Assembly (NCBI RefSeq): GCF_051020975.1
Contig: NC_135041.1
Span: forward strand, 4,538,256-4,602,255
Source of the DNA: Osmia lignaria lignaria
Lineage: Eukaryota; Arthropoda; Insecta; Hymenoptera; Megachilidae
DNA: 64,000 nt
Reading direction: 5' to 3'
Positions 48,401 to 57,214 of the stretch are shown here, piece after piece. Below the pieces are notes generated by a model. That model made no database searches and was not told the DNA's origin. It saw nothing but the letters and a program-made list of their open reading frames with translations. How positions within the stretch are numbered: position 1 is the first letter of the stretch; each line of letters begins with the position of its first letter. The position numbers and the translations under genes are program-made.

Positions 48401-51270
48401 AAGAAAGATAGAGAGACAGTAGGCAGAGAAAGAAAAAGAGAAAAAAAAAACAGACAAGAAATGAACATTGCTAACAGCAGCTTTGCCCGTACATGGTAGG
48501 CGAATTTACAGTTTTGTCTGAAAACTTACTCGATCTTCCTCTCCGGCTGCCTTTGATTTTTCGAGTTTTCGATTCGCGCCGCGTTGGTCGTTCGGTCGAT
48601 GGTGATTGGTGGTTTGATTGGTTGGTTGGTTGGTTGGTTTTTTTGTGTATTGTATGTGGAGATTCAGGCGAAGGGAGAGATAGATATAGACAGATTGAAA
48701 AAAAGAGAGAAACGAAGATCATAAACCAAAGTCAGAGATAATTTCAGATTATACAGTTTGATTCTAAATGCAAAAATGTTGATCGGATACCGATCATTAT
48801 TCTTTCCCGTCCTCTCTTTCGTTATGAATCTTTGAGAAATGTTACCGTTAACTATTATCATTGTAAATAAAAAAAAAGGATTTAATTAGCATTATTTTCC
48901 TTTAGTTGGTAATTAAATGCTAGCATAAAACATTTCTCATTGATTCGTTTCACTTTGAACGATTCAATAATTTTCATCCTTCGTTCAATACAGATTGATT
49001 GAAAAAGTATCGAAGAAAATTATTGAATCGTATTTGTGCAAACAAATGACACCTTGAAGAATTCGTGGTAACGTCGTAAGTGGTAGTTGTTCGTGTATCG
49101 TCGTTCGAAAATCATCGAATTAATATGTAATTAGGTGTTCACAGTTAGAACGCCATTCGTCTGCTCTATTTTCGTAAGGGAAGCACGACTGTTCTAATTT
49201 TAACGACAGTTCGAGAGAGATCGCTCTAACAGGCTGAATGTAATTCCTTGGAACTGCTATTACTTTTCATTACAGACGCGAGTGATGTTATTAAATCAAA
49301 ATTTGGAACGGAAAATGATTTTAACACGTGTTTGAAATGAAAAATTGGTTTCTGTCTTTTGCCAGTACCTGAGGTAAGATGGCAATGACAAACATTAGTA
49401 TTTTCGTAAAAAGTATACATTATCTTTGTCATTTGCAAAATTCTAACTTGGTCTAAATGAAAACAAGCAAAATTGCATAAATTGAAAAAATACAGATCAA
49501 AAGAAAATTAACCCATGTTAGAAAATAATCAAACTTTAATTCAAAATTAAAATGGAATTTAAAAAATGCATAATGGTGTTTGAAAATAAATTTTCAAAGA
49601 GGAAAGAAGAAAAAAATGAAACAGCAAAGAGCGATCTCTCCGCGAAGTCTGAAACAAAACTAAAGAGAAATGACATCCTAATTTGTAGAAGAGAGACGAC
49701 GGTCATCAAAGAGCAAAAATTAACCACCGGTGGCGAGAAACGCTAGACCAAACTGCTAAGAGCTAATTGTCAGCTCGAAAGGAGCCTATGTCTATAATCG
49801 AGATAAGAAAACGAGAATTATAGTCCGCGATGATTCTGCCCATTGGTGGCAGACACCTATACGCAGACACGCCTCTGGAACTTACTTCCTGAAATGAGAA
49901 AACGAAAAAAACGTGGACGTTAGAAATGTTTTAGGAACGATCACGAAGGATTTAAGGAATTACCAGCAACACTTACGTTTCCTCGACCACCTCCTCCTCG
50001 CTGCTGTAAAAGAGAAAATGGAAAACGAATTTTGTTAGTGAAGGTGCACAGGTATACGTGTGGGGCTTCGAACGAACAAAAAAAAAAAAAACGAAAACAA
50101 AAAAATCAGGGTTGGGGGGGGGGGGGGGGGGGGTGCACAGTGCATTTTCGGAGGGCTTGTGTTCGATTGCACGTTGAAAATGTTTATAAAATTAATCATT
50201 TATTCGTATTTTCTAATATTTATAATTGAGAAAACAGAGAGATTGTAAAAAATAAAAAAGTTAAGAAACATTCAATTTGTCAAGACATTTTTGGACCGTG
50301 TCTGTTCCTGTCACTGAATATAGATCAAAGTCGATCCGACCGAATGATTCATCAGTGATAAATACCGTGTTAGCACCTCTACGTTTAATGTTTCCTCGTG
50401 TTAAAAATAGACGAAAACTTTGCTTGCATTGACCACAATTTCTTCTACTTTGAAGACTGACAAGTTGATTGCAATAGATACAGACGTGCCTAGTACGGCA
50501 TAAGATAATAGTCTAGATTTTAGTACTAAACACAGAAATATTTTATTAACATTTTTAACGAGCAATGCATCAGGGATTCGTGCGATTACACTTTACAAAT
50601 ACGATTGATTCAACACAAAAACACGTGGGTGCGAAAAGGGACAGCGGGGCTGTGGTTTACTTTCACAACAAGTTTAAGAGGGTTGTGGGGTATGAACATA
50701 CCATGAACATCGGTTACATTTAAACAACGTGTTGGGGTACCATAAATCACGATGATTTTTCAATCTTACGTGAAGGTAATTCGTTTTCTTGAATATTGTT
50801 CATAATTTGACAACGCGGTTATCCTCGACTTATGCGGCAACCTGATAAATGACTAGAAATCGGCTACAGTGGCTAGAAGTAACTAGACAACGTGATCTAT
50901 CGACGAACTATCATTTCTACGATATTTCCTGATAGGCTATCGTACTGTCTCTTATTTGTTACGCTTTGCTGAAATATCCTCGACATTTCCTGCCATTCGA
51001 ACGTTTTACAAGTTCCATTTCACGAAAATGTGGATGCCCATTTTTCACGTATCCTTCGGTACACGTGCATTTCTCTTACGTAACGTTCAATTTACAATCG
51101 TCTTGACCATCGACGAAAAATTTCACGAAAGAATGAACGACCCTTCTGTCCAAGATTAATGTCGCAATTGCAGAATGGCAGAGAACGTCGAGAGGTAAAA
51201 TTCAATTCTTTTGGTAGTTTCTCATAACCGGTTTCAATACTTACGAGTATTGCTCCTCGTCGTCAGACAT
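39211..51270 (-). CDS. up: Troponin T, complete coding region
   Basis: Troponin T anchors the troponin complex to tropomyosin on striated-muscle thin filaments. Twelve constitutive-type segments join in frame from ATG at 51270 to TAG at 39211: 51245-51270, 49977-50003, 42530-42557, 42249-42353, 42031-42127, 41866-41902, 41679-41781, 41383-41601, 41219-41311, 41056-41136, one of 40725-40803 or 40091-40169, and 39211-39494. The product is 392 residues: an acidic N-terminus (MSDDEEQYS), a tropomyosin-binding helix with RRLEESEKKRQ-type repeats, the GPNFTITRKDL motif, a heptad-rich region (YDLEERQKRQDYD), the PKIQVASKYERRVD segment, and KLPKWFGERPGKK leading to a Glu-rich tail of over 40 acidic residues. 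Such a tail is known in insect troponin T. All junction phases agree. Family identity is certain; N-terminal isoform content is not. Confidence 0.96.
40091..40169 (-). CDS. up: Troponin T mutually exclusive exon, downstream copy
   Basis: 79 nt, phase 0 in and phase 1 out, acceptor TGTTTCAG, donor GTACGT. Encodes GLTEQQKEIIEKQWAQQKQQ and FLGRQK. It is paralogous to the copy at 40725-40803, diverged in most residues but keeping Glu/Lys, Trp and Gln positions (EKxW, Qx2QF). Confidence 0.9.
40725..40803 (-). CDS. up: Troponin T mutually exclusive exon, upstream copy
   Basis: 79 nt, phase 0 in and phase 1 out, encoding GYDTLLAEINEKLWKQKSEQ and FMKRTK. Same length, phases and general pattern as 40091-40169. 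Using both would shift the frame, so one copy is chosen per transcript; Drosophila troponin T has an equivalent alternative pair. Confidence 0.9.
41056..41136 (-). CDS. up: Troponin T exon (PKIQVASKYERRVDTRSY)
   Basis: 81 nt, phase 0 to 0, acceptor TCTCTAG, donor GTAAGT. Ends DDKKKLFEG, just before the mutually exclusive exon pair. Confidence 0.95.
41219..41311 (-). CDS. up: Troponin T exon (LKELKERQKQQLRHKALK)
   Basis: 93 nt, phase 0 to 0, acceptor TTTGTAG, donor GTAAGT. Encodes the heptad segment and KGLDPEALTGKYP. Confidence 0.95.
41383..41601 (-). CDS. up: Troponin T exon (central region)
   Basis: 219 nt (73 codons), acceptor CCATAG, donor GTTAGC. Encodes GNLTSAQLERNKTKEQL, then IRIKPLEIDGLS, and ends VKLETEKYDLEERQKRQDYD, the region that contacts troponin I and C in the complex. 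Confidence 0.95.
41679..41781 (-). CDS. up: Troponin T exon (RLEESEKKRQAMMQAMKD)
   Basis: 103 nt, acceptor TTGTTCAG, donor GTGTGT. Encodes the strongly conserved RLEESEKKRQ and KKGPNFTITRKDLA segments. Confidence 0.95.
41866..41902 (-). CDS. up: Troponin T 37-nt exon (EEKKQRDIEEKRK)
   Basis: Acceptor ATTTTCAG, donor GTACGT, phase 1 in and phase 2 out. Encodes the EKKQRDIEEKR part of the helix. Confidence 0.93.
42031..42127 (-). CDS. up: Troponin T exon (EKQAKRKITRADEEKR)
   Basis: 97 nt, acceptor TTTGCAG, donor GTTAGT, ending in phase 1. Charged helical sequence rich in Lys and Glu. Confidence 0.95.
42249..42353 (-). CDS. up: Troponin T exon (RQEQKRSDLDEQLKEY)
   Basis: 105 nt, phase 0 to 0, acceptor ACACAG, donor GTTCGT (weaker than usual). 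Encodes 35 residues of the tropomyosin-binding N-terminal core, through AEWRKQRAKEEEELKRLK. Confidence 0.95.
42530..42557 (-). CDS. up: Troponin T exon (ESENPEFMK)
   Basis: 28 nt between a long pyrimidine tract ending CATCAG and donor GTGAGA. It completes a Thr codon and encodes ESENPEFMK, matching the PEFIKRQ-type start of the troponin T core. Confidence 0.92.
42799..42846. repeat. GACA/GACG tetranucleotide repeat
   Basis: Imperfect CAGA and GACG units in the troponin T intron. Confidence 0.7.
45487..45504 (-). other. Candidate 18-nt troponin T cassette exon
   Basis: A pyrimidine-rich acceptor (CCTTTCTTTTTTTGTAG) and a GTAAGT donor enclose 18 nt. Inclusion keeps phase 2 and would insert GRASQK. 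Evidence is splice-site quality and phase only. Confidence 0.35.
46603..46965. mobile_element. pogo/Tigger-like MITE, 363 bp, TA-flanked
   Basis: Left end CAGTAAAATCTGTCTAGA and right end, read from the other strand, CAGTGAAATCTGTTTATG match over the first 14 bases with one mismatch. TA dinucleotides lie directly outside (46601-46602, 46966-46967). No coding capacity. Confidence 0.65.
47659..47964. mobile_element. Nested TTAA-type element a, 306 bp
   Basis: Termini CCCTTTCGCTAC on the left and GTAACGAAAGGG on the right form an inverted pair. The right flank is TTAA (47965-47968); the left flank is TCAA, one mutation away. It contains element b. Confidence 0.5.
47828..47920. mobile_element. 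Nested TTAA-type element b, 93 bp
   Basis: CCCTTCTGATCCGACAC on the left pairs with GTGTCAGATCGGAAGGG on the right. Right flank TTAA, left flank TCAA. It sits inside element a. Confidence 0.55.
48076..48199. mobile_element. Nested TTAA-type element c, 124 bp
   Basis: CCCTTTCAGTG on the left pairs with CACTCAAAGGG on the right, with intact TTAA on both sides (48072-48075, 48200-48203). This is a typical piggyBac-like miniature element. Confidence 0.6.
48530..48550 (-). other. Candidate 21-nt troponin T cassette exon
   Basis: Phase 2 in, phase 2 out, with a perfect GTAAGT donor; it would insert QPERKIE. The acceptor (TCAAAG) has a poor pyrimidine tract but is the first AG after more than 100 nt without any AG, as in exons with a distant branch point. 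Weak on its own. Confidence 0.28.
48619..48640. repeat. GGTT tetranucleotide repeat
   Basis: About five GGTT units just upstream, on the minus strand, of the 21-nt candidate exon; on that strand it is a C-rich AG-free stretch. Confidence 0.8.
49886..49888 (-). other. Candidate 3-nt troponin T microexon (GAA)
   Basis: A strong acceptor (TTTTCGTTTTCTCATTTCAG) is followed by three bases and then a perfect GTAAGT donor. Inclusion keeps phase 2 and would insert one Lys after VVEET. The arrangement is visible in sequence; use as an exon is inferred. Confidence 0.4.
49977..50003 (-). CDS. up: Troponin T acidic 27-nt exon with NAGNAG acceptor
   Basis: Encodes SSEEEVVEE and part of Thr between TTTACAG and GTAAGT. 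The acceptor reads ACAGCAG, so splicing three bases further removes one Ser in frame. The exon is phase 2 in, phase 2 out, so it could also be skipped without a frameshift. Confidence 0.88.
50004..51244. other. Troponin T first coding intron, 1.2 kb
   Basis: No exon seen. Contains a G20 homopolymer at 50114-50133. Confidence 0.7.
50114..50133. repeat. G20 homopolymer (C20 on the gene strand)
   Basis: Twenty consecutive G, 110 nt upstream of the NAGNAG acceptor of the 27-nt exon. On the pre-mRNA it is a C tract; on the DNA plus strand it can form G-quadruplex structures. It is long for this genome and liable to length error in sequencing. Confidence 0.9.
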
Positions 51271-51290
51271 GTTTGCGGGTGGTTAGGGTG
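51245..51290 (-). CDS. up: Troponin T exon with start codon
   Basis: Acceptor GTGTTCCAG ends at 51291; 20 nt of 5' UTR precede ATG at 51270. It encodes MSDDEEQY plus two bases and ends at a perfect GTAAGT donor (51244-51239). The upstream acceptor shows that at least one non-coding 5' exon lies further right. Confidence 0.92.
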
Positions 51291-54200
51291 CTGGAACACG
51301 CAAACAAACCACCGATTAACACAATGCCTCGGATTGTTCCTTGGATCGTTACGCGTCACGGTGCATCGTTGTTTATGCAGTTTCTAATCACAATCTCACA
51401 CCGATGACGATCAAAGGAATCTACGATCGAGTCGTACAAAATTTTCTCACCAAAGATTATCGTTTACAAATTTTCTCGAGTGTTTCAAGAAAAAAAGAAA
51501 AAAGAAATGTAAAAAGCAACAAAGATCTGAGAGTAAAGCGATTCGATCGTTCTTTTCGCTGGTCCACCGTCGAACGTGGCGCACTTCTCACAGAAAATTC
51601 TTAATAAACAAACAAGAAACAGATAGAGAGAGAGAGAGACAGAGAGTGCAAATTGATAAGGGAGAGACGAAGGGTGTTTTGTCGAGCATAAATCAAACCT
51701 TGCAGGCGCGAGAAAGAAGAAGCTAGAAAAGAAAGGAAGTCGAAGGGGCAGACGATGCACTGGTGCAAAGGTAATCTGATATTCTGAGACGAGAAAGAGA
51801 GTACCAGTTTGCTAACCCTGGCCGCAAGCTCAACGTAGCAAGCTCTATAAGGAGCCATCCCCTTCTCTTTCTCGTCGCTCTAATTTTAGAAAAGCGACTC
51901 TCTCTCTCTCTCTCTCTTCTTTACTCCATCATTCGTTTATCCTATCTCTCTTTCTCTTTTTCTCCTTCACCTCCCCCGCTCTCTATGGAAGTTCCTCCAT
52001 CCTCTTCTTCATCTCGTCTTCGTTGCCGTTGTCGTCATCGAGCTTTCTTAGCGTTTCCTATCCCCATCAAGGAAGCTAGCTTCCATTTTGGATAACAATT
52101 TTATCGAAAACAAAAATCCATCGCGTCTTGCCGCGAGTTAGCTCGTTTCCCAGCGTCAAATTTTCCACCGTTGATTCAGACATTGATCGATCATTGTTAG
52201 CGTCAAGAAGCTGAAGGTAGCCGAAGCGATTTTAAGGGATGCTCCTGAGAGATGTTAATTTCCCAAATTGCCACTCTCGATGGCTGGCATTAACGTGGCA
52301 CCGTTCCTACGCCCAAGGTGCATTACACGCTGCGTGGGAGTGGATACAATATTACATAATTACAGACGTCACGCTTGGACATCTTGAAACAGGATATTCG
52401 ACGTACATTTATAGACAGTGAGTTATCACGGCGCCGACACGATTCGTTTCTATATCCGTGCTCTTTCACCCCGCCATATTTGGAAAACAGAGATTACTTC
52501 GTTCAATTAATTAATGAAAATGAAAAAAATGAAACGATTTAGAAAAAGAATTTTCAGAGAGAAATTTCCATCATACTTCCGCGATATTGGGAAGAAGATA
52601 TATCTTACGGATTCACCCTCTTCGCTCGTCAAGTGCATCTTATCAAAAACGATCTCATCAATTTCCGAAACGATTGATACGCCACATCATTGTAGTTGTC
52701 CCAGGAAGCGGAAGCGCACCAAAAGAAAGACGATCGAAGAGGAGATAAAACACTACCGATAGTATCGACAAGTTTGACTACACGTTGTTTAAGTATCCTC
52801 CGGAAATTGATCCGATCCTTATCACGTTCCCTTCGATTTTCTTTAAATCCCACCGGTCGACGATGTGATGTGTCTGATTTTCAAACGTTTCAGTAGATAA
52901 GGTCGTGGCATAGTCAGACGCCGCGGGCGCGGAGCTCTTCCAGCTCTCCCTCTTTCTTGTACACTTCCTCTGGCCATCAGTATAGATTCATCCTTCGGAG
53001 TGTTTAAAATTTGATCATCGAAACACTTCAGGTTGATCTTACACCTTGGTATCCTTAATTTTTTCACACTTTTCTTCTGTTCGTGAGATAGGAAACGGCA
53101 ACGAAGACGAGCAAAAGCAGACGATGCACCAACGAACAATTGAAGGCTTATAATCGTAGCTCACTAATTGCGAACCGTGCAAAACACCAAGTGGCTCGAT
53201 AAGGTATCACTAAATCGTTCGGTTAACGTAATAAAAAAAAAATAAAACCAACAACAACAGCAATAACGGTATGCCATAAATTTGATGTACACAATTGAAA
53301 TATAGTGAAACTTACACTCGACCGGTGTGAATGTGTAGCAATGTGTGTCGTGGATGGTGTGACGTGTGGATTGGGTGGGAGAGTGTATATGTGTGGTATG
53401 AGGGTTCGCCTCGGGGCACCAGCCGAGAAACAGAGATGCTTCCAATAGGCACGCACAAAAGAGCTTTTGCTGGTGGAATGTGGAGTCCGCGACAGCTCGA
53501 GCGGCTCTGAAGTCCTGCTAACAGAGTCTGGACAGCAGCAAGACTCTTCAACGATGCCTACTACTTCGGCTCCGCTGCTGACTCGATCGCTCCCTTTCGT
53601 TTTTCGCTATTAATAGAAAGCAGATCCAACACGTCCGTGGGGCTCGAGCGTGATACGATCCTGGCACGCTACTATTTTCGTCCCTTCTTAGATACCGCGA
53701 TGCTGATCGCTCGTTCCCTTTCCCGTGGTCCCCCTTTTTCACGCCTGTTTCGCCCCCGCATTGCTAACTGTCTCTCTGCCACGAATCATCGATGAGACCG
53801 AGAGTTTGGGAAGGGAGAAGCGAATTTTGAATAACTTGATTAGGAGTTTGGCCAGACTGAACGAGAACCATTGTCATTCCCCTATAATTTCTTGATATCT
53901 CGATTTTCTTTCTTCCACTCTTCTGATTAAATCCTGAGGCTTTTATCGAGAAGGAGCTACGAAAAATAAAGAATTTTTACGTGTACAGAGGATTATGTAA
54001 CTTTACCTGTGAAAATAAATCAAAGATGGCTTTCTTAACAAACGTTGAACAATTTTTAGCACTGTTTTAAATTCACCAAGTAAATTTCCTCGTTCAATGA
54101 TAAGAGTCCTAATTCGCCAAGTCTCGAGTACGAGCGTAATTCTAGGTATTTAAAAATAGCAGTTTATTCGAACGTGTAGCAGAACCGCTCGCGAACCTTT

Positions 54201-56379
54201 TCACGTTTTGCTTTTTACTTCCGTTCGAGTGCACATTTGCCAGCGGCACGAAAAGAAGAAAATGGAAGTGCATGTTTAATGGCCGAAAGAGGGAAAAATC
54301 TCGTGTTCGCAATTGTGGTCACGCTAAGAGACGAGAGTCGAATTAAAAAAAGACTCCTTTGCGAATGCCATTCGACAGAGCTATTTATTCTGGAACTCGA
54401 AAATGTTCTGGTAAAAGCTTCGTGAAATATTTCTCTGTCTTATCTCTGATAAGAGCTCTGATCTCTCAAGTACATTGCCAGGATAATATTGCGAATGCAT
54501 CGTAGACTCGAAATAAAAATCTTAAGTAAAAATATGAAAAATAATTAATTTAGTGTTGTTCAAGCTGGAACATTATTCATAGAGAAAAATAAAGATAAAG
54601 GCACTAAATAAATTCTTCGATTGAATAAGTTATTTCTGACGCTGATATAGCTACATTATATCTGTCCGGTAAGTATTTCGTATTTAAGCTTGCCAACAAA
54701 AAGTATAATAGTCATTCGTCTATGTCTACGCAGAGACACCACTAAATATATTCATCCTCCAGCAATGAAAACAAGAAAGTTTACAACAAAACGGAGGAAG
54801 CTAGCTTCACTCTCACCCCTTACATGCTTCAACATGAATTTAATATACAAAAAAATTACTTTCATAATTAGGAATGAAATTAATAAAGAAAGAACGAAGT
54901 CGAAGGAAATGAAGTTTCAAACGATTCTAAACAAGAAAATTCCTCGGACATGGTAAACTAGCAAATCTCAGTGCGAGCTTCCTCTCAGAGCTGTGTCCGT
55001 GAATAAAAAAAGCACGAGGAGACGACGTTGTGATGTGAAAACGGGAGCAGCGTCCGTGCCGACGAAATAGGAGCTGCGATAAACGAATGTGGGTTGGCCC
55101 TCTGAGACCTTGGCTAAGCCGGTGGAGGCAGAGACGTCGAAGAAGGAGGCTACCTTATCAGAGCCAGCCTGGAGGCTCAAAAACTTCGGCCCGCGTGGAC
55201 GACGTCGAACCACGAGGCGGCTCCATATATGGAGGGGGCCAAGCGAGAGAGAGAGGGCGCCGCGACGCCCGGGTATAAAGTTCCACGACGCTGACGACGT
55301 CGCTTCACATCACGCCAGAAAGCTCTTCTCCTTGGCTTGCTTGCTTTCCTGTAATCATAGATTAATTAACGTCTATTGACACTGAATCGATGCTCTAATT
55401 TGAGGATCATCAAAATTTTGTTTATTCAACTTTGATCAGTCGATTCCAATCAATTTTCAAGTTCAGTAATTTTATATATGGGATGAAAATGAATTTTAAT
55501 TTGATGCGGCAGGAGAATTTAGTCCGTTGCGATGTTCCTCTATATGCACATGTAGAGCTATTAACCGAGCAAAAGTCATTAACTCGTGATGCGTTAATTA
55601 TTCTCTGATAAAACTAACTGCATAGTTAATTGAATTCTGAATCTGCCTGTCCCAAAGTGGTTTGGCGCTAACGAATTTTTCCCCATTCAATTAAACTGGA
55701 TTATAGATTATGAACACACGAGATTGCGTTTCACATATTAAAATAATCGCTCCTGAACAATCATCCCCAGTGATGAAACTGAAAATAAATTAAATTTCTA
55801 ATTGAACACTATTTTAACCGAAATATTATTACATTCTAAATGAAGTTAAAATTACTTTGATAGTTACCTATTTTTAAAACTCGCCTGTTTTATCATTTTC
55901 GAGGGAAAATACGGGAAAATAACGAGGTGATTCTGACATTAGCCAGAATTTATAGGATGCTAGAAAAAAAATAAAGTTTTCCGAATGACATCACAGAAAC
56001 AGTTTAGGGGCACGGTTATTAAAAGAATCCAAACATATTGCAGGTCCAATAAAAGAAGCAAGATTTACGATTTTATTTTAGAATATATTTTTTTATATAT
56101 GAATGAAAATGTATGAAACGAATCTTTTTAACAATTCCTTCTCGTGTAACATTTGTTCGAATGAAAAATAGGATTTCAACAGTAATAATAGTCGTAATAT
56201 TTCAGAGTTGTTCCTAATGGGTTTAAATGAAGTATTTATATTGGATCAAAATCAAGATCAAAACAGTTTACGGACACATCTTTCAAATACAAGTGTAACA
56301 ATATAGCTTTACATTACAAAATTCTAAACACCTGTTGTATTAATAATTTAATCTATCACTGTATAAAATTAAAACTATG
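51291..56379. other. Troponin T 5' flank up to SNRNP35
   Basis: No coding sequence recognised. It must contain the troponin T promoter and at least one non-coding exon, because the start-codon exon begins at an acceptor. GC-richer patches lie at 52.9-53.7 and 55.0-55.3 kb. GA and TC runs occur at 51629 and 51899. I cannot place the first exon. Confidence 0.5.
55223..55310 (+). promoter_or_regulatory. Candidate core promoter: CArG box, TATA box, initiator-like site
   Basis: CCATATATGG (55223-55232) is a perfect palindromic CArG box, the SRF site type used in muscle genes. GGGTATAAAG places a TATA box at 55274-55279 on the plus strand, and TTCACAT about 30 nt further is initiator-like. No plus-strand coding exon follows within reach, so the transcript could be non-coding or bidirectional, or the CArG box could serve troponin T, 4 kb away on the other strand. 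Confidence 0.4.
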
Positions 56380-56486
56380 TTAATTATGGGGTCTTATGAT
56401 ATTAGGTACAATTGGCTTTTTGAAAGGTCTATCTCTCCCACCAAACCTAAGCTGCCCTGATTCTTTTTTGCCACCAAAACCACCAC
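56380..56486 (-). CDS. SNRNP35: SNRNP35 exon 4, truncated C-terminus
   Basis: 107 nt, acceptor GTTTCAG, stop TAA at 56382-56380. Encodes GGGFGGKKESGQLRFGG and ends PNIIRPHN. No RS/RE-rich tail follows. Confidence 0.93.
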
Positions 56487-57214
56487 CTGAAACATTATAA
56501 CAAATTATATCAATGGGTGCACAATATACAAAGCTGTAACCATCTAAGGATTTAGTTGCTTACCAAGTCTCCTAGGTTTCCAACCTTTCATTGTACGATC
56601 ACATTCATAATCAACAAAAATTTTGTGACCTTTCAGCATAGCATCAGCGCTACGTCTAATTGCCCTTCTGGCTTCATCCTCTGTTCTCATTTCCACAAAT
56701 CCATAACCTTGAGATAAGCCAGTTACGATATCAACTATAACTTTGGCTGATATAACATCTCCATACCTACAGAAGAACTAAATTCATGAATGTTTGAGTT
56801 GCACATTGTTCTATTAAAGTAACCAAGACAATAACGCTATACCTCCTTTAAATCGTGTCTGGTAACTTTTGGTCCAAATCTAGCCACAAATAATGTTCTT
56901 TCTGGTTTTGATTTCAATCCACGAGGTGGTTCATAATGTGCTTCCATTGCATGGCTAATAGCTTTATCATGTGGCTCTGTATCTGTGCCATCAATACTCC
57001 CAGCTTTCAAAGGATCATATTCTTTGGCATAGGGACTCCAATTCTGCCAAGCATCAGTCTGAAACATGAACACAGCAATTCAGAACATATAACCTCAGTA
57101 CCTATAAATAAGACTATGGTTTAATAAACTGTATTTTACAATAAGAATACTACTTGTCATTCAAATTTAAGAAATAATTAATGTTGTTTTGATTACAAGA
57201 GGTTAACTCACCAT
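56380..57214 (-). CDS. SNRNP35: U11/U12 snRNP 35 kDa protein
   Basis: A component of the U11/U12 di-snRNP, which recognises introns spliced by the minor (U12-type) spliceosome. Four exons join in frame: 57212-57214, 56843-57058, 56564-56777 and 56380-56486, giving 179 residues. The N-terminal motif YAKEYDPLKAGSIDGTD is diagnostic of this family. One RRM follows, with RNP2-like LFVARF and RNP1-like QGYGFVEM, then KGWKPRRLGGG, KKESGQLRFGGRDRPF and KKPIVPN, which are also family hallmarks. The human protein is about 246 residues with a long Arg/Glu/Asp-rich tail; here the tail is absent and the protein stops soon after the PFKKPI segment. The gene sits between troponin T and the light-chain kinase on the same strand. 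Confidence 0.95.
56564..56777 (-). CDS. SNRNP35: SNRNP35 exon 3
   Basis: 214 nt, acceptor AATTTAG, donor GTAAGC. Encodes FFCRYGDV and the rest of the RRM with the RNP1-like motif. A nearby TTCTGTAG is not used as the acceptor because only the upstream AG gives FFCRYGDV in frame. Confidence 0.94.
56843..57058 (-). CDS. SNRNP35: SNRNP35 exon 2
   Basis: 216 nt, acceptor TGTTTCAG, donor GTATAG (weak). Encodes TDAWQNWSPYAKEYDPL, the SIDGTD motif and the first half of the RRM to RHDLKE. Confidence 0.94.
57212..57214 (-). CDS. SNRNP35: SNRNP35 start codon, end of exon 1
   Basis: The first exon ends exactly after ATG (AAAGATG then GTGAGT). Exon 1 is therefore 5' UTR plus the initiator codon only. 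The next exon begins ACT GAT GCT at a codon boundary. Confidence 0.85.

Larger units (their letters stand above)
42558..49976. other. Troponin T intron of 7.4 kb
   Basis: The intron between the acidic N-terminal exon and the core exons. It holds the candidate microexons at 49886, 48530 and 45487, two pogo-like MITEs, nested TTAA elements and several simple repeats. No independent gene is recognised. Confidence 0.7.

Noticed and set aside
48493..48741. 82-codon plus-strand and 83-codon minus-strand ORFs
   Set aside because: Simple GGTT-repeat translation (WFDWLVGWLV and TNQPTNQ types) without domain or splice support.
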